From positions 1,299,001 to 1,363,000 of the forward strand of contig NZ_CP067100.1 of the NCBI RefSeq assembly GCF_016616235.1: a stretch of 64,000 nucleotides of DNA. Direction: 5' to 3'. Of this stretch, positions 1-8,553 are shown one piece after another; the first letter of the stretch is position 1; each line of letters opens with the position of its first letter. The notes under the pieces were generated by a model. It was not told the DNA's origin. It ran no database searches and saw nothing but the letters and a program-made list of their open reading frames with translations. The translations under genes were made by a program, and so were the position numbers. This DNA comes from Bradyrhizobium diazoefficiens (GTDB lineage: Bacteria > Pseudomonadota > Alphaproteobacteria > Rhizobiales > Xanthobacteraceae).

Positions 1-304
1 TCTGCTCGCGAGCCTCGTCGCCGGTTCGAAGTCGCCGGATGACTACGTCATCTCCAAGGATGCGTTCTCCAAGCCCGAGCCCTACGGCATCATGCTGCGC
101 AAGGACGACGCGCCGTTCAAGAAGGTGGTCGATGCGGCGACCGCCGCACTCTACACCTCCGGCGAGGGCGAGAAGATCTACAACAAGTGGTTCACACAGA
201 AGATCCCACCGAAGGGCCTCAACCTCAACACGCCGATCTCGCCCGAATTGAAGCACGAGTTCGCAAAACCTTCGGACTCGCCGAACCCGGACGACTATAA
301 GTAG
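1..304 (+). CDS. Amino-acid ABC transporter substrate-binding protein, C-terminal part
   Basis: The gene is cut by the left edge of the window; the open frame runs from base 2 to a TAG at 302-304, about 100 residues. The visible part (DDYVISKDAF, then PYGIMLRKDD and EKIYNKWF) matches the C-terminal lobe of periplasmic glutamate/aspartate-type binding proteins (SBP family 3). This protein would capture the amino acid in the periplasm and hand it to the two permeases encoded next. It heads an apparent four-gene operon and is separated from the first permease by 116 bases holding a strong hairpin. Substrate specificity cannot be read from this fragment. Confidence 0.85.
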   Translation, partial: LLASLVAGSKSPDDYVISKDAFSKPEPYGIMLRKDDAPFKKVVDAATAALYTSGEGEKIYNKWFTQKIPPKGLNLNTPISPELKHEFAKPSDSPNPDDYK

Positions 305-333
305 GCTATAACCTCGATCTTTCGATCGGGATC

Positions 334-370
334 ATGTCCGGCCACTCTTGACACCAGGGTGGCCGGACAT
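334..370 (+). promoter_or_regulatory. Intercistronic hairpin between binding protein and permease genes
   Basis: Two perfect 12-nt arms (334-345, ATGTCCGGCCAC, and 359-370) flank a 13-nt loop. No clean T-run follows, so this is not a classic terminator. In ABC operons such hairpins often protect the upstream binding-protein mRNA or partly attenuate read-through, giving more binding protein than permease. That role is inferred. Confidence 0.6.
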
Positions 371-420
371 TTGCATAGGCGCCGGGACATCCATAGCTGG
401 CGCGTTCGCGCGGGGGACAC

Positions 421-1152
421 GTGAACTACAACTGGAACTGGGGAATCTTTTTCCAGCCGAACCCGATGGGGACCGGCACCTATCTCGACATGTTGCTGTC
501 GGGACTGGTGCTGACCCTCAAGACCGGGGCGCTGGCTTGGATCATCGCGCTGATCACGGGTTCGATCGTCGGCGTGATGCGGACGCTGCCGTCGAAGGGC
601 GCAAACTGGTTCGGCTTTGCCTATGTCGAATTTTTCCGCAACATGCCGCTGCTCGTGCAGCTCTTTCTGTGGTTCTTCGTATTGCCGGAACTGCTGCCGA
701 AAGCCGCCGGCACCTGGCTGAAGCAGCTGCCAAACGCGCCGTTCTGGACGGCGGCGATCGGCATCGGGTTCTTCATGTCGGCCCGTGTCGCCGTGCAGTT
801 GCAGGCTGGCATCGGATCGCTGCCGCGTGGGCAAAAGATGGCCGCAACCGCGCTGGGGCTGACGACCGTGCAGGGTTATCGCTACGTGCTGCTGCCGATG
901 GCGTTCCGCATCATCCTGCCGCCGTTGACGTCCGAGTTTCTCAACACCATCAAGAACACGGCGGTCGCCATCACCATCGGCCTGCTCGAGCTGACCGGCC
1001 AGGCCCGCTCGATGCAGGAATTCTCGTTCCAGGTGTTCGAAGCCTTCACGGCCGCGACCGTCCTCTATCTCCTCGTCAACGCCGTCGTCGTGACCGCAAT
1101 GCGCTTCCTCGAGCGCTGGGTCGCGATCCCCGGCTACATCACGGGGAAATAG
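421..1152 (+). CDS. gltJ: Amino-acid ABC transporter permease (GltJ type)
   Basis: A 243-residue inner-membrane permease of the polar amino-acid (His/Glu/Gln) family. It starts at GTG 421 with GGGGGA about 6 nt upstream. Several hydrophobic segments are visible, and the cytoplasmic coupling loop around residues 140-165 (ALGLTTVQ, then LLPMAFRIILP) is typical of the EAA motif that contacts the ATPase. The next permease starts 4 nt after the stop, so the two are surely co-transcribed and form a heterodimeric channel. The gltJ symbol rests on similarity and gene order; glutamate/aspartate as substrate is likely but not proven. Confidence 0.88.
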   Translation: MNYNWNWGIFFQPNPMGTGTYLDMLLSGLVLTLKTGALAWIIALITGSIVGVMRTLPSKGANWFGFAYVEFFRNMPLLVQLFLWFFVLPELLPKAAGTWLKQLPNAPFWTAAIGIGFFMSARVAVQLQAGIGSLPRGQKMAATALGLTTVQGYRYVLLPMAFRIILPPLTSEFLNTIKNTAVAITIGLLELTGQARSMQEFSFQVFEAFTAATVLYLLVNAVVVTAMRFLERWVAIPGYITGK

Positions 1153-1156
1153 CGCC

Positions 1157-1849
1157 ATGTTCGGCAATCTCGATTTCGACGTTATCCGCCGCGCGCTGCC
1201 CTATCTGTTCTACGAGGGCATGACGTTCACGCTGATGCTGACGGCGCTCGCCGCGCTCGGCGGTCTGATCTTCGGCACGGCGATTGCTCTGATGCGGCTG
1301 TCCGGCTTCAAGATCCTTGGCCGCATCGCCGGCATCTATGTCGACTTCATGCGCTCGCTGCCGCTGGTGCTGGTGATCTTCTGGTTCTACTTTCTGGTGC
1401 CCTATATCGGGCAGTGGCTGACCGGTGCCTCGCGCCCGATCAGCGTTGGCGCATTTGCATCCTCGCTCATCACCTTCATCATGTTCGAGGCGGCCTACTT
1501 CTCCGAGATCATGCGCGCCGGCATTCAGTCGATCTCGCGTGGCCAGCCCGCCGCCGCCAATGCGCTGGGCCTGACTTACGCCCAGACCATGCGTTACGTC
1601 GTGTTGCCGCAGGCCTTCCGCAACATGCTGCCGGTGCTGATCACGCAGACCATCGTGCTGTTCCAGGACACCTCGCTGGTCTACGTTCTGTCAATCACCG
1701 ACTTCTTGGGCGCGGCGAGCAAGGTCGCGCAGCGCGACGGCCGTCTGGTCGAGATGTATCTGTTCGCCGCGGTCGTCTATTTCACCATTTCCTGTGTCGC
1801 GTCCTTCGGCGTGCGTCGCCTCCAGGCGCGCATCGCCATCATTCGCTAG
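1157..1849 (+). CDS. gltK: Amino-acid ABC transporter permease (GltK type)
   Basis: A 230-residue second permease of the same transporter. It has an N-terminal membrane segment, a conserved MRSLPLVLVIFWFYF stretch near residues 58-72, and a C-terminal EAA-type loop (ALGLTYAQTM, VVLPQAFRNMLP). It pairs with the preceding permease. The ATPase gene follows after 12 nt. Length and domain order are normal for the family. Confidence 0.88.
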   Translation: MFGNLDFDVIRRALPYLFYEGMTFTLMLTALAALGGLIFGTAIALMRLSGFKILGRIAGIYVDFMRSLPLVLVIFWFYFLVPYIGQWLTGASRPISVGAFASSLITFIMFEAAYFSEIMRAGIQSISRGQPAAANALGLTYAQTMRYVVLPQAFRNMLPVLITQTIVLFQDTSLVYVLSITDFLGAASKVAQRDGRLVEMYLFAAVVYFTISCVASFGVRRLQARIAIIR

Positions 1850-1861
1850 GTCTTGCCGCCC

Positions 1862-2593
1862 ATGATCGAAATCAGCCACGTCAACAAATGGTACACTCCG
1901 AGCTTCCAGGTGCTGACGGATTGCACCACCAGCGTCACCAAGGGTGAGGTCGTGGTGGTCTGCGGCCCCTCGGGCTCAGGCAAGTCGACGCTGATCAAAT
2001 GCGTCAACGCGCTGGAGCCGTTCCAGAGCGGCGACATCCTGGTCGACGGCACCAAGGTCAACGATCCCAAGACCAATCTGCCAAAGCTGCGCTCGCGCGT
2101 CGGCATGGTGTTCCAGCACTTCGAATTGTTCCCGCACCTCAAGATCATCGACAATCTCTGCCTCTCGCAGGAGAAGGTGCTCGGCCGCTCCCACGACAAG
2201 GCAGTGGCAAAGGGCATGCAGCTGTTGGAGCGGGTCGGGTTGAAGGAGCAGGCGCAAAAGTTTCCGGCGCAGCTGTCCGGTGGCCAGCAGCAGCGCGTCG
2301 CCATTGCCCGCGCGCTCGCAATGGATCCGATCGTGATGCTGTTCGACGAGCCCACCTCGGCGCTCGATCCTGAGATGGTCAGCGAAGTGCTCGACGTCAT
2401 GGTCGACCTCGCCCGCGAAGGCATGACCATGATGGTCGTGACCCACGAGATGGGCTTTGCCCGCAAGGTCGCCAACCGCGTCATCTTCATGGACCGCGGC
2501 GAGATCGTCGAGGACGCCCCGAAGGACGACTTCTTCGGCAAGCCGCGCAGCGATCGCGCGCAGAAATTCTTGTCGAAGATTCTCTCCCACTAA
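1862..2593 (+). CDS. gltL: Amino-acid ABC transporter ATP-binding protein (GltL type)
   Basis: A 243-residue ATPase driving the uptake system encoded upstream. Walker A is GPSGSGKST near residue 36, the Q-loop is [10 protein letters not shown], the signature is LSGGQQQR, Walker B is [13 protein letters not shown] and the switch His lies in [12 protein letters not shown] 1862 is preferred over an in-frame TTG at 1853 because family members begin with MIEI-like sequence. It is the last gene of the operon; a palindromic repeat follows. Confidence 0.92.
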   Translation: MIEISHVNKWYTPSFQVLTDCTTSVTKGEVVVVCGPSGSGKSTLIKCVNALEPFQSGDILVDGTKVNDPKTNLPKLRSRVGMVFQHFELFPHLKIIDNLCLSQEKVLGRSHDKAVAKGMQLLERVGLKEQAQKFPAQLSGGQQQRVAIARALAMDPIVMLFDEPTSALDPEMVSEVLDVMVDLAREGMTMMVVTHEMGFARKVANRVIFMDRGEIVEDAPKDDFFGKPRSDRAQKFLSKILSH

Positions 2594-2598
2594 CCGGT

Positions 2599-2704
2599 CG
2601 TCATCCCGGGGCGCGCGTAGGGCGAGCCCGGGATCCATCAGGCGGCGTAGGCGGGGCGAAATGGATTCCGGGCTCATTCGCTTTGCGAATGCCCCGGAAT
2701 GACG
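2599..2704. repeat. Bradyrhizobium-type palindromic repeat, CCCGGAATGACG family
   Basis: The outer arms (2599-2612 and 2691-2704) are inverted copies matching at 13 of 14 positions. A second member lies at 37086-37184. It fills the gap between the ABC operon and the aminotransferase gene and may act as an mRNA-end structure. Confidence 0.7.
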
Positions 2705-2780
2705 GATCGAGGGTTTATCGGGCGCACCAAATCTCCTATACAGGTGGTCAAATTCCCCTTTCCCCGCCAGGAGACCCGCC

Positions 2781-3641
2781 TTGGACTCGATCGCCTATGT
2801 CAACGGTTCATTCGTCCCGCTTTCGGACGCCAAGGTCTCGGTCCTCGATCGCGGCTTCCTGTTTGCCGACGGGATCTACGAGGTCTCAGCCGTGCTCGAC
2901 GGCAAGCTGGTCGACAACGCCTCGCATCTGGCGCGGCTGGAGCGCTCGGTCGGCGAGATCAAGCTGAAGCTACCTGAAACAGTCGAGCGCATCACCGAGC
3001 TGCAGAAAGAGCTGATCGCGCGCAATGAGGTCGTGAACGGCCTGGTCTATCTCCAGGTCACGCGCGGTGCCGACAAGGGACGCGACTTCGCCTTCCCGAA
3101 GGGCGACGTCAGGCCGAGCCTGGTGATGTTCACCTCCGAAAAGGACATCGTCAACGCCGCCTCGGCCAAGACCGGCATCAACGTGATCACCGTGCCCGAC
3201 ATCCGCTGGGAGCGGCGCGACATCAAGAGCGTGGCGCTGCTCGCGCAGGTGCTGGCGAAGCAGGCCGCGGCCGAAGCCGGCGCGGGCGAGGCCTGGATGC
3301 TGCAAGACGGCTACGTCACCGAGGGCGGCTCGTCCTCGGCATTCATCCTGACGAAAGATGACGTCATCGTCACCCGCAAGAACTCCAACGCGATCCTGCC
3401 CGGCTGCACTCGCAAGGCGGTGGTCGCACTCGCTGAGGAGCGCCAGCTCCGCGTCGAGGAGCGGTCCTTCACGGTTGCCGAGGCGCTCGCCGCCAAGGAG
3501 GCTTTCGCCACCTCGGCCTCATTGTTCGTGCAGCCGGTGGTCGCCATCGACGGCAAGGCGGTCGGCGACGGTAAGCCCGGGCCGGTGGCGACGCGGCTGC
3601 GCGAGATCTACGTGGAGTTCGCCAAGGCGACGGCGGTTTAG
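2781..3641 (+). CDS. D-amino-acid aminotransferase (class IV PLP enzyme)
   Basis: A 286-residue fold-type IV aminotransferase that should interconvert D-amino acids and 2-oxo acids, typically giving D-glutamate or D-alanine for the cell wall. The N-terminus (YVNGSFVPL, then DRGFLFADGIYE) is diagnostic. The PLP lysine is K149 in RRDIKSVALL, close to K145 of the Bacillus enzyme, and GGSSSAFIL near residue 185 matches the cofactor phosphate-binding region. The start is TTG 2781, with AGGAGA a few bases upstream at 2769-2774; no ATG fits the N-terminal motif. Branched-chain aminotransferase is a less likely alternative. Confidence 0.85.
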   Translation: MDSIAYVNGSFVPLSDAKVSVLDRGFLFADGIYEVSAVLDGKLVDNASHLARLERSVGEIKLKLPETVERITELQKELIARNEVVNGLVYLQVTRGADKGRDFAFPKGDVRPSLVMFTSEKDIVNAASAKTGINVITVPDIRWERRDIKSVALLAQVLAKQAAAEAGAGEAWMLQDGYVTEGGSSSAFILTKDDVIVTRKNSNAILPGCTRKAVVALAEERQLRVEERSFTVAEALAAKEAFATSASLFVQPVVAIDGKAVGDGKPGPVATRLREIYVEFAKATAV

Positions 3642-3689
3642 GAAGCCTTGCGAGCCGGATGGACTTTTGGTCGGCCACATATTGCCATG

Positions 3690-3875
3690 CCCCTCACCCG
3701 GATCGCGCCGGACGATGCTTCGCATCGCCGGGAGCGATCCGACCTCTCCCCGCAGAAGAGCGGGTAGAGGTTAAGCGCGTCCCGATGGACTTCGAACCTG
3801 AATTGCTGCTGTGAGGGATGCACCGCTCTCTCACTCCCTCGCCCCGTTCTTACGGGGAGAGGGCGGGGTGAGGGG
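3690..3875. repeat. Composite intergenic repeat, CCTCTCCCCGC family
   Basis: The stretch holds several short inverted segments: CGGATCGCG with CGATCCGA, CCTCTCCCCGC, and near its right end CGGGGAGAGGGCGGGG. I recall similar degenerate repeats downstream of Bradyrhizobium genes. It lies between two convergent genes, and I see no coding signal in this 269-base gap. Confidence 0.55.
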
Positions 3876-3910
3876 CTGCTGCCGCGGAGGAACTGCCTAT
3901 CGTGGCCAGC

Positions 3911-4372
3911 TCACGCCACCGACGTCTTCACCTTCACCGGATGCACCGCGCGGAACGCAATCGCCAGCCTGTTCCAGGCATTGATGGCGCCGATCAGCAT
4001 GGTCAGGTTCACCGTCTCCGCCTCGGAGAATTGCGCACGGACCTGCTCATAGACATCGTCCGGCGCATGCGTCTCGGAGATCAGCGTCACGGCTTCGGTC
4101 CAGGCCAGCGCGGCGCGCTCGCGGTCGGTATAGAGCGGGGATTCGCGCCACGCGTTGAGCAGATAGATGCGCTGCTCGGTCTCGCCACGCTTGCGCGCGT
4201 CCTCGGCGTGCATGTTGATGCAGAAGGCGCAGCCGTTGATCTGCGAGGCGCGGATCTTGACGAGCTCGATCAGCGATTTTTCCAATCCTGTCGACTGGAT
4301 CTGCTCTTCGAGCGCCATCAGCGCCTTCATCGTGTCGGGGGCGGCCTGGTAGAAATTCATGCGCGGTTTCAT
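3911..4372 (-). CDS. Carboxymuconolactone decarboxylase / AhpD-like protein
   Basis: A 153-residue helical protein. CAFCINMH near residues 48-55 has the CxxC and downstream His of the AhpD-like subfamily, which acts in peroxide or disulfide chemistry rather than as a true decarboxylase. The C-terminal helix region (LTMLIGAINAWNRLAIAF) is also typical. The physiological substrate is unknown. The gene lies just downstream of the emrB-like gene on the same strand (27 nt gap), so it may be a minor third member of that efflux operon. Confidence 0.85.
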   Translation of the reverse strand: MKPRMNFYQAAPDTMKALMALEEQIQSTGLEKSLIELVKIRASQINGCAFCINMHAEDARKRGETEQRIYLLNAWRESPLYTDRERAALAWTEAVTLISETHAPDDVYEQVRAQFSEAETVNLTMLIGAINAWNRLAIAFRAVHPVKVKTSVA

Positions 4373-4399
4373 GGTCGTTCTCCTTTGGTCTAGTTGAGG

Positions 4400-6019
4400 T
4401 CAGTGGGCGCCGCCGGCCGAGGCATGGCCGGCTTTCTTCAGGAAGAGGACGACAATCAGGGCCACGATCAGCGCCACGCCGAGCAGATAGAAGGTGTCGC
4501 TGAAGGCGAGGATATAGGCTTGCTTCTGGACGGTATGACCGATCGCGACATAGGCTCGATGCGAGGCATCCGCACGGTCGAGCACGCCGTGATTAATGAA
4601 ATACTGCGTGAGCTGTTCCAGCCGCGTGCGGGTGGCCTGTTCGAACACCGAGACGGACTGCATCAGCACGTTGGAGTGATATTGCTCGCGCTTGGTCAGC
4701 ACGGTCTGCAGCAGCGCGATGCCGACGGCGCCGCCGAGGTTGCGCATCATGTTGAACAGGCCGGACGCAGAGCCCGCATTCTCAGCCTCGATGCCGGCGG
4801 TTGCCACCGCCGACAGCGGCGCCAGCACCAGCGCTTGCCCGATGGCACGGACGATATTGGGCCACAACAGTTGGTCGGAACCGTAGTCGTTCGTCATATA
4901 GATGTTCATGAAGTTGGAAGCCGCGAACAGGACGAAGCCGACACCGATGATGATCCGCGCATCGAAGCGCTGCATCAGGCGTGGTACGAGCGGGATCAGG
5001 AGCAACTGCGGCAGTCCGGTCCATGCCAGCACCATGCCGATCTGCTCGGAATTGTAACCCTGAATTCGCGACAGATATTGCGGCAGGATGAACACCGAAC
5101 CATACAAGGCGACGCCGAGCAGGACGTTTGCAAGTATCCCGAAGCCAAAATTGCGGCGGACCAGCAGGCGCAGATTGAGCAGCGGCTTCTTCACCGTGAG
5201 CTCGATGATCAGGAAGGCGGCCAATGCCACGGCTGCGATGACCGATAGCTTGACGATGAAGGGCGAGCCGAACCAGTCGTCCTTGTTGCCTTCCTCCAGC
5301 ACGGTCTGAAGCGCTGACAGGCCGATCGCCATGGCGATGATGCCGGCCCAATCGCCCTCGCGGAGCAGTGCGAGCTTCATCGGCCTGGCGTCGAGCGCGT
5401 ACCAGAGCATGCCGACCATGATCGCGCCGGGCACGAGGTTAACGTAGAAGATGTACTGCCAGCCGAAATTCTCGGTGAGATAGCCGCCGATGGTCGGGCC
5501 GATCGCGGGGGCGAACGTCGCCGACAGCGCGAACAGCGCAAGGCCGATCGGCTGTTTTCCACGCGGCAGCAGCGTGATGATGAGTGTGAACGCCATCGGG
5601 ATCAGCACGCCGCCGGTAAAGCCCTGCACCGCGCGCAGCACGATCATCTGCGGCAGGTCCTGCGCCAGCGCGCAGGCCGCCGACAGAGCCAGGAACAGGA
5701 TCGCGTTGGTGAGCAGGTAGATGCGGATGGAGAACACCTGCGCAAGCCAGCCGGACAGCGGGATCACCACGATCTCCGCGATCAGATACGAGGTCGAGAT
5801 CCAGCCGCCGTCGTCGATGCCGGCGCCGATTGCGCCCTGGATGTCGGCGAGCGAGGCATTGACGATCTGGATGTTCAGCACCGCCATGAAGGCGCCGAGC
5901 GTGGCGCCGATCACCGCGATCCAGGTTTTGACGGAGACGGCTGGCGTTGCGGGCGCCGCGGCCGGAGCGGGAAAGTTGGCGGAAGAAGCGGCGTTGACGG
6001 TCGGTTGAAGCGTGCTCAT
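4400..6019 (-). CDS. MFS multidrug efflux transporter, DHA2 (EmrB) family
   Basis: A 539-residue inner-membrane proton-driven exporter with about 14 hydrophobic segments. Motifs of the 14-TM DHA2 family are visible: GWISTSYLIAE near the N-terminus, VLRAVQGFTGG, and GLFNMMRNLGGAVG in the C-terminal half. With the adaptor encoded upstream it should form an EmrAB-type system that exports drugs or uncouplers across both membranes. ATG 6019 is preferred over ATG 6050-6052 because the extra 11 residues are charged and lack a ribosome site. It has its own upstream element (6068-6106), shared with the adaptor gene. Substrates are unknown. Confidence 0.9.
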   Translation of the reverse strand: MSTLQPTVNAASSANFPAPAAAPATPAVSVKTWIAVIGATLGAFMAVLNIQIVNASLADIQGAIGAGIDDGGWISTSYLIAEIVVIPLSGWLAQVFSIRIYLLTNAILFLALSAACALAQDLPQMIVLRAVQGFTGGVLIPMAFTLIITLLPRGKQPIGLALFALSATFAPAIGPTIGGYLTENFGWQYIFYVNLVPGAIMVGMLWYALDARPMKLALLREGDWAGIIAMAIGLSALQTVLEEGNKDDWFGSPFIVKLSVIAAVALAAFLIIELTVKKPLLNLRLLVRRNFGFGILANVLLGVALYGSVFILPQYLSRIQGYNSEQIGMVLAWTGLPQLLLIPLVPRLMQRFDARIIIGVGFVLFAASNFMNIYMTNDYGSDQLLWPNIVRAIGQALVLAPLSAVATAGIEAENAGSASGLFNMMRNLGGAVGIALLQTVLTKREQYHSNVLMQSVSVFEQATRTRLEQLTQYFINHGVLDRADASHRAYVAIGHTVQKQAYILAFSDTFYLLGVALIVALIVVLFLKKAGHASAGGAH

Positions 6020-6067
6020 GGAAGCCTCGTCTCGGTCTGAGACAGGATGCATCAGGCGAATGGTTTC

Positions 6068-6106
6068 GATAATCGATGAAGTTCTGGAAGGATCATCCGG
6101 CAGGAG
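6068..6106 (-). promoter_or_regulatory. Shared upstream element, copy A (before the emrB-like gene)
   Basis: This 39-nt block aligns without gaps to 7367-7405, with 29 of 39 identities by eye. It begins with GATAATC and includes CTGGAAGGAT. It sits 49 nt upstream of the transporter start codon, while copy B sits 51 nt upstream of the adaptor start. Conserved sequence and spacing point to a common operator or activator-dependent promoter, probably for the neighbouring LysR protein (inferred). Confidence 0.6.
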
Positions 6107-6134
6107 TTGTCAATTCCTGCCGGATGCGACGGAC

Positions 6135-7316
6135 TCAGCTGCCGTTTGGACGGGCTGCATTGTCGGCGAGGCGCTTGACGGTGTCTCGCTCGGCGAGGAC
6201 CGTCGCTTTGGTGTCGACGGTCGGCACCGCCGACATGCCGGGTCGCAGCAGGCCGGTCAGGCTGCGGTCGTCGAGCACGATCTTCACCGGCACGCGCTGC
6301 ACGATCTTGGTGAAATTGCCGGTGGCGTTGTCAGGCGGCAGCAGCGCGAATTCCAGACCGCTCGCCGGCGACAGGCTGTCGACATGACCGTGCAGGGTCT
6401 GGCTGCGGAAACTGTCGATGCGCAGTTCGACCGGCTGGCCCGAACGCACATGCGTGAGCTGCGTCTCCTTGAAGTTCGCGACCACATAGACCGCATCGAG
6501 CGGCACCACCGCCATCAATTGCGTGCCGGCCTGCACGAACTGACCGGCGCGCAAGCTGCGGGCGCCGACGGTGCCGTCGACCGGCGCGGTGATCTCGGTA
6601 TAGGACAGATTCAAGGCGGCCTGCTGCGCGACCGCGCGGGCGCGCTCGAGCTGCGCCGCGGCCTGGGCGCGCTGGGTGGTGAGCACGTCGACCTTGCGCT
6701 GCGCGGCGACGAGGCCCGATTTGGCGTGCTGCAATTGCGCGTTGCTGGCGCGCAGCGCCGCATCGGTCTGCTGTGCGCGCTGGATCGTGCCGGAGCCCGA
6801 TTTCATCAGGTCGTCGTAGCGGGCGCGCTCTTCCTGCGCGAACTTCAGATTGGCGTCGGCAGCGGCGACATCAGCCGTGCTCTGCTCGATGATCGGCTGC
6901 TGCAGTTCGAGCTGCGCATCGATATTGCGCACCGAAGCTTCGCCGGCGGCGACGTCGGCGCTGGCCTGGTCGAGCGCCGCCTTGAAATCGCGGTCGTCGA
7001 TCTTCGCCAGCGTTTGGCCGGCCTTGACCTTCTCGTTGTCGCCGACCAGCACCTTGGCGATGTAGCCGGACACCTTCGGCGCGACCATCGTGGAGTCGGC
7101 CTTCACGTAGGCGTCATCAGTCGTCTCGAGATAGCGGCCGTTGGTCCAGTAGTCGTGGCCATAATAGGCAATCGCTGCCGTACCCGCGAGAAGCGCGAGC
7201 ATCAATGCCGCGCGCCGAACCATATTCCGCGCCGGAACACGCAGCGGCGGATCTAGGTAATCACGAGTGATTTCAGTTGCTTGCTGAAAGGTTTCGGTGC
7301 GAGGCATCTCAGTCAT
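6135..7316 (-). CDS. HlyD/EmrA-family membrane-fusion adaptor
   Basis: A 393-residue periplasmic adaptor anchored by one N-terminal membrane segment (about residues 33-52). A lipoyl-like half-motif follows (VSGYIAKVLVGDNEKVKAG), then a long alanine- and glutamine-rich coiled coil (about residues 110-225), the second lipoyl half (TEITAPVDGTVGARS) and a beta-barrel region. It would link the inner-membrane exporter to an outer-membrane TolC-like channel, which is not in this window. ATG 7316 is chosen for its AGGAGT ribosome site and because the frame upstream is non-family sequence. The exporter gene follows 115 nt downstream. Confidence 0.9.
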   Translation of the reverse strand: MTEMPRTETFQQATEITRDYLDPPLRVPARNMVRRAALMLALLAGTAAIAYYGHDYWTNGRYLETTDDAYVKADSTMVAPKVSGYIAKVLVGDNEKVKAGQTLAKIDDRDFKAALDQASADVAAGEASVRNIDAQLELQQPIIEQSTADVAAADANLKFAQEERARYDDLMKSGSGTIQRAQQTDAALRASNAQLQHAKSGLVAAQRKVDVLTTQRAQAAAQLERARAVAQQAALNLSYTEITAPVDGTVGARSLRAGQFVQAGTQLMAVVPLDAVYVVANFKETQLTHVRSGQPVELRIDSFRSQTLHGHVDSLSPASGLEFALLPPDNATGNFTKIVQRVPVKIVLDDRSLTGLLRPGMSAVPTVDTKATVLAERDTVKRLADNAARPNGS

Positions 7317-7366
7317 GGCGGACTCCTGTCGGCTTGGCAGGGAGTATGGGTCTTTCCGGCTTGAGC

Positions 7367-7405
7367 GATAATCAGCGAAATACTGGAAGGATTGTCCATT
7401 AGGAG
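7367..7405 (-). promoter_or_regulatory. Shared upstream element, copy B (before the emrA-like gene)
   Basis: This is the second copy of the 39-nt element described at 6068-6106. It starts GATAATC and contains CTGGAAGGAT and AGGAG at matching positions. It lies in the 268-nt divergent region between the adaptor gene and the LysR gene. Confidence 0.6.
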
Positions 7406-7530
7406 CGGATAGTTGGGTCTGGCCCTGGTGTGGGCGTGGTCTACCGCGACAGACACGCGACTGCCCAGACCGTTTGCCGCGCCTGTCGAGCGATTGCTGC
7501 CAAGCATGCGCCGTGCGAGCTGGTTTGATG

Positions 7531-7578
7531 GATAATCGGGGCAAATTCCTTGAGATTATCGATCGGAGCTGGATAATC
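7531..7578 (+). promoter_or_regulatory. GATAATC/GATTATC operator-like cluster before the LysR gene
   Basis: GATAATC at 7531-7537 and its exact reverse complement GATTATC at 7554-7560 form an inverted pair. A further GATAATC lies at 7572-7578, 6 nt before the regulator's ATG. The heptamer is the same one that opens the two emr elements, suggesting autoregulation by the LysR protein (inferred). Confidence 0.5.
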
Positions 7579-7584
7579 AGGCGC

Positions 7585-8496
7585 ATGGACCGATTGACTA
7601 GCCTCGAAGTCTTCAGCCGGGTGGTCGAGACCGGCGGCTTTTCTGCAGCAGCCCGCAAGCTCAACATGTCGACAACCATGGTGAGCAATCACGTTCAGGC
7701 GCTGGAAGACCGGCTCGGGGTGAGGCTGCTCCAGCGCACCACCCGCAAGGTCAACCTCACCGAGATCGGCAAGGCCTATTACGAGCGCTGCGTCCAGATC
7801 CTCGCCGATCTCGAGCAGGCCGACGACATCGCGAGCGAACTGCAATCGGTGCCGCGCGGCACGTTGCGTATCCATGTCGCCACGCACATGGTGCCCTTCG
7901 TCGCGACCGTCGTGGCGAAGCTTCTGTCGACCTATCCGGAGGTCAAGGTCGATCTGCGCATGGGAGAAGGCGATATCGACCTGATCGAGGAGGGATATGA
8001 CGTCGCCCTGCGCATGACCCCGCCGCCGGATTCGAGCCTGATCGTGCGCAGCCTCGCCACGTGGCGCCATGTGCTGTGCTGTTCACACGGCTATATCGAG
8101 ACGCACGGCCGGGTGCAGCGGCTCGACGAACTCGCCGCGCACAATTGCGGCCGCCATCTGAACTATCCTTTCGGGGACGAGTGGCGCTTCGTCGATCGCA
8201 AAGGCACGCCGGCGTCAGTGCGCATTTCCGGCAGCCTCGTCACCAACAGCGGCGAAGCGCTGCGGAGGATGGCGCTCGACGGCGCCGGCATCTGCCTGAT
8301 GGCGGGATTTCTGGTCCGGGACGATCTCGAAGCCGGCCGGCTCGTCCGCCTGCTGCCCGAATATCGAACGGTCGAAATTTCGATGAACGCGGTCTATCCG
8401 CATCGCCATCATCTGTCGGCAAAGGTGAGGACCTTCATCGACATGCTCGTGCATCACAGCGCCGAGCAGCAGAAGCTGATCAATCCCTACTCCTGA
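7585..8496 (+). CDS. LysR-family transcriptional regulator of the efflux genes
   Basis: A 303-residue LysR protein. The N-terminal winged helix-turn-helix is intact (SLEVFSRVVETGGFSAAARK, then LEDRLGVRLLQRTTRK), followed by an effector domain with the usual PEVKVDLRMGEGDIDLIEEG region. ATG 7585 is chosen because it begins the conserved MDRL start; the open frame extends further upstream without family sequence. It is divergent from the EmrAB-type genes, and its own promoter carries the GATAATC heptamer found in theirs, so control of the pump is the best guess. The inducer is unknown. Confidence 0.9.
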   Translation: MDRLTSLEVFSRVVETGGFSAAARKLNMSTTMVSNHVQALEDRLGVRLLQRTTRKVNLTEIGKAYYERCVQILADLEQADDIASELQSVPRGTLRIHVATHMVPFVATVVAKLLSTYPEVKVDLRMGEGDIDLIEEGYDVALRMTPPPDSSLIVRSLATWRHVLCCSHGYIETHGRVQRLDELAAHNCGRHLNYPFGDEWRFVDRKGTPASVRISGSLVTNSGEALRRMALDGAGICLMAGFLVRDDLEAGRLVRLLPEYRTVEISMNAVYPHRHHLSAKVRTFIDMLVHHSAEQQKLINPYS

Positions 8497-8553
8497 GGTG
8501 AGCGCCCGGACACCGGTTCCCCTGGCCAGGTTTGCCCGATAGAGTACCCTGAC

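Noticed and set aside
7317..7688. N-terminal extension of the EmrA-like adaptor to 7688
   Set aside because: It overlaps the LysR gene on the opposite strand and lacks adaptor features; AGGAGT marks ATG 7316.
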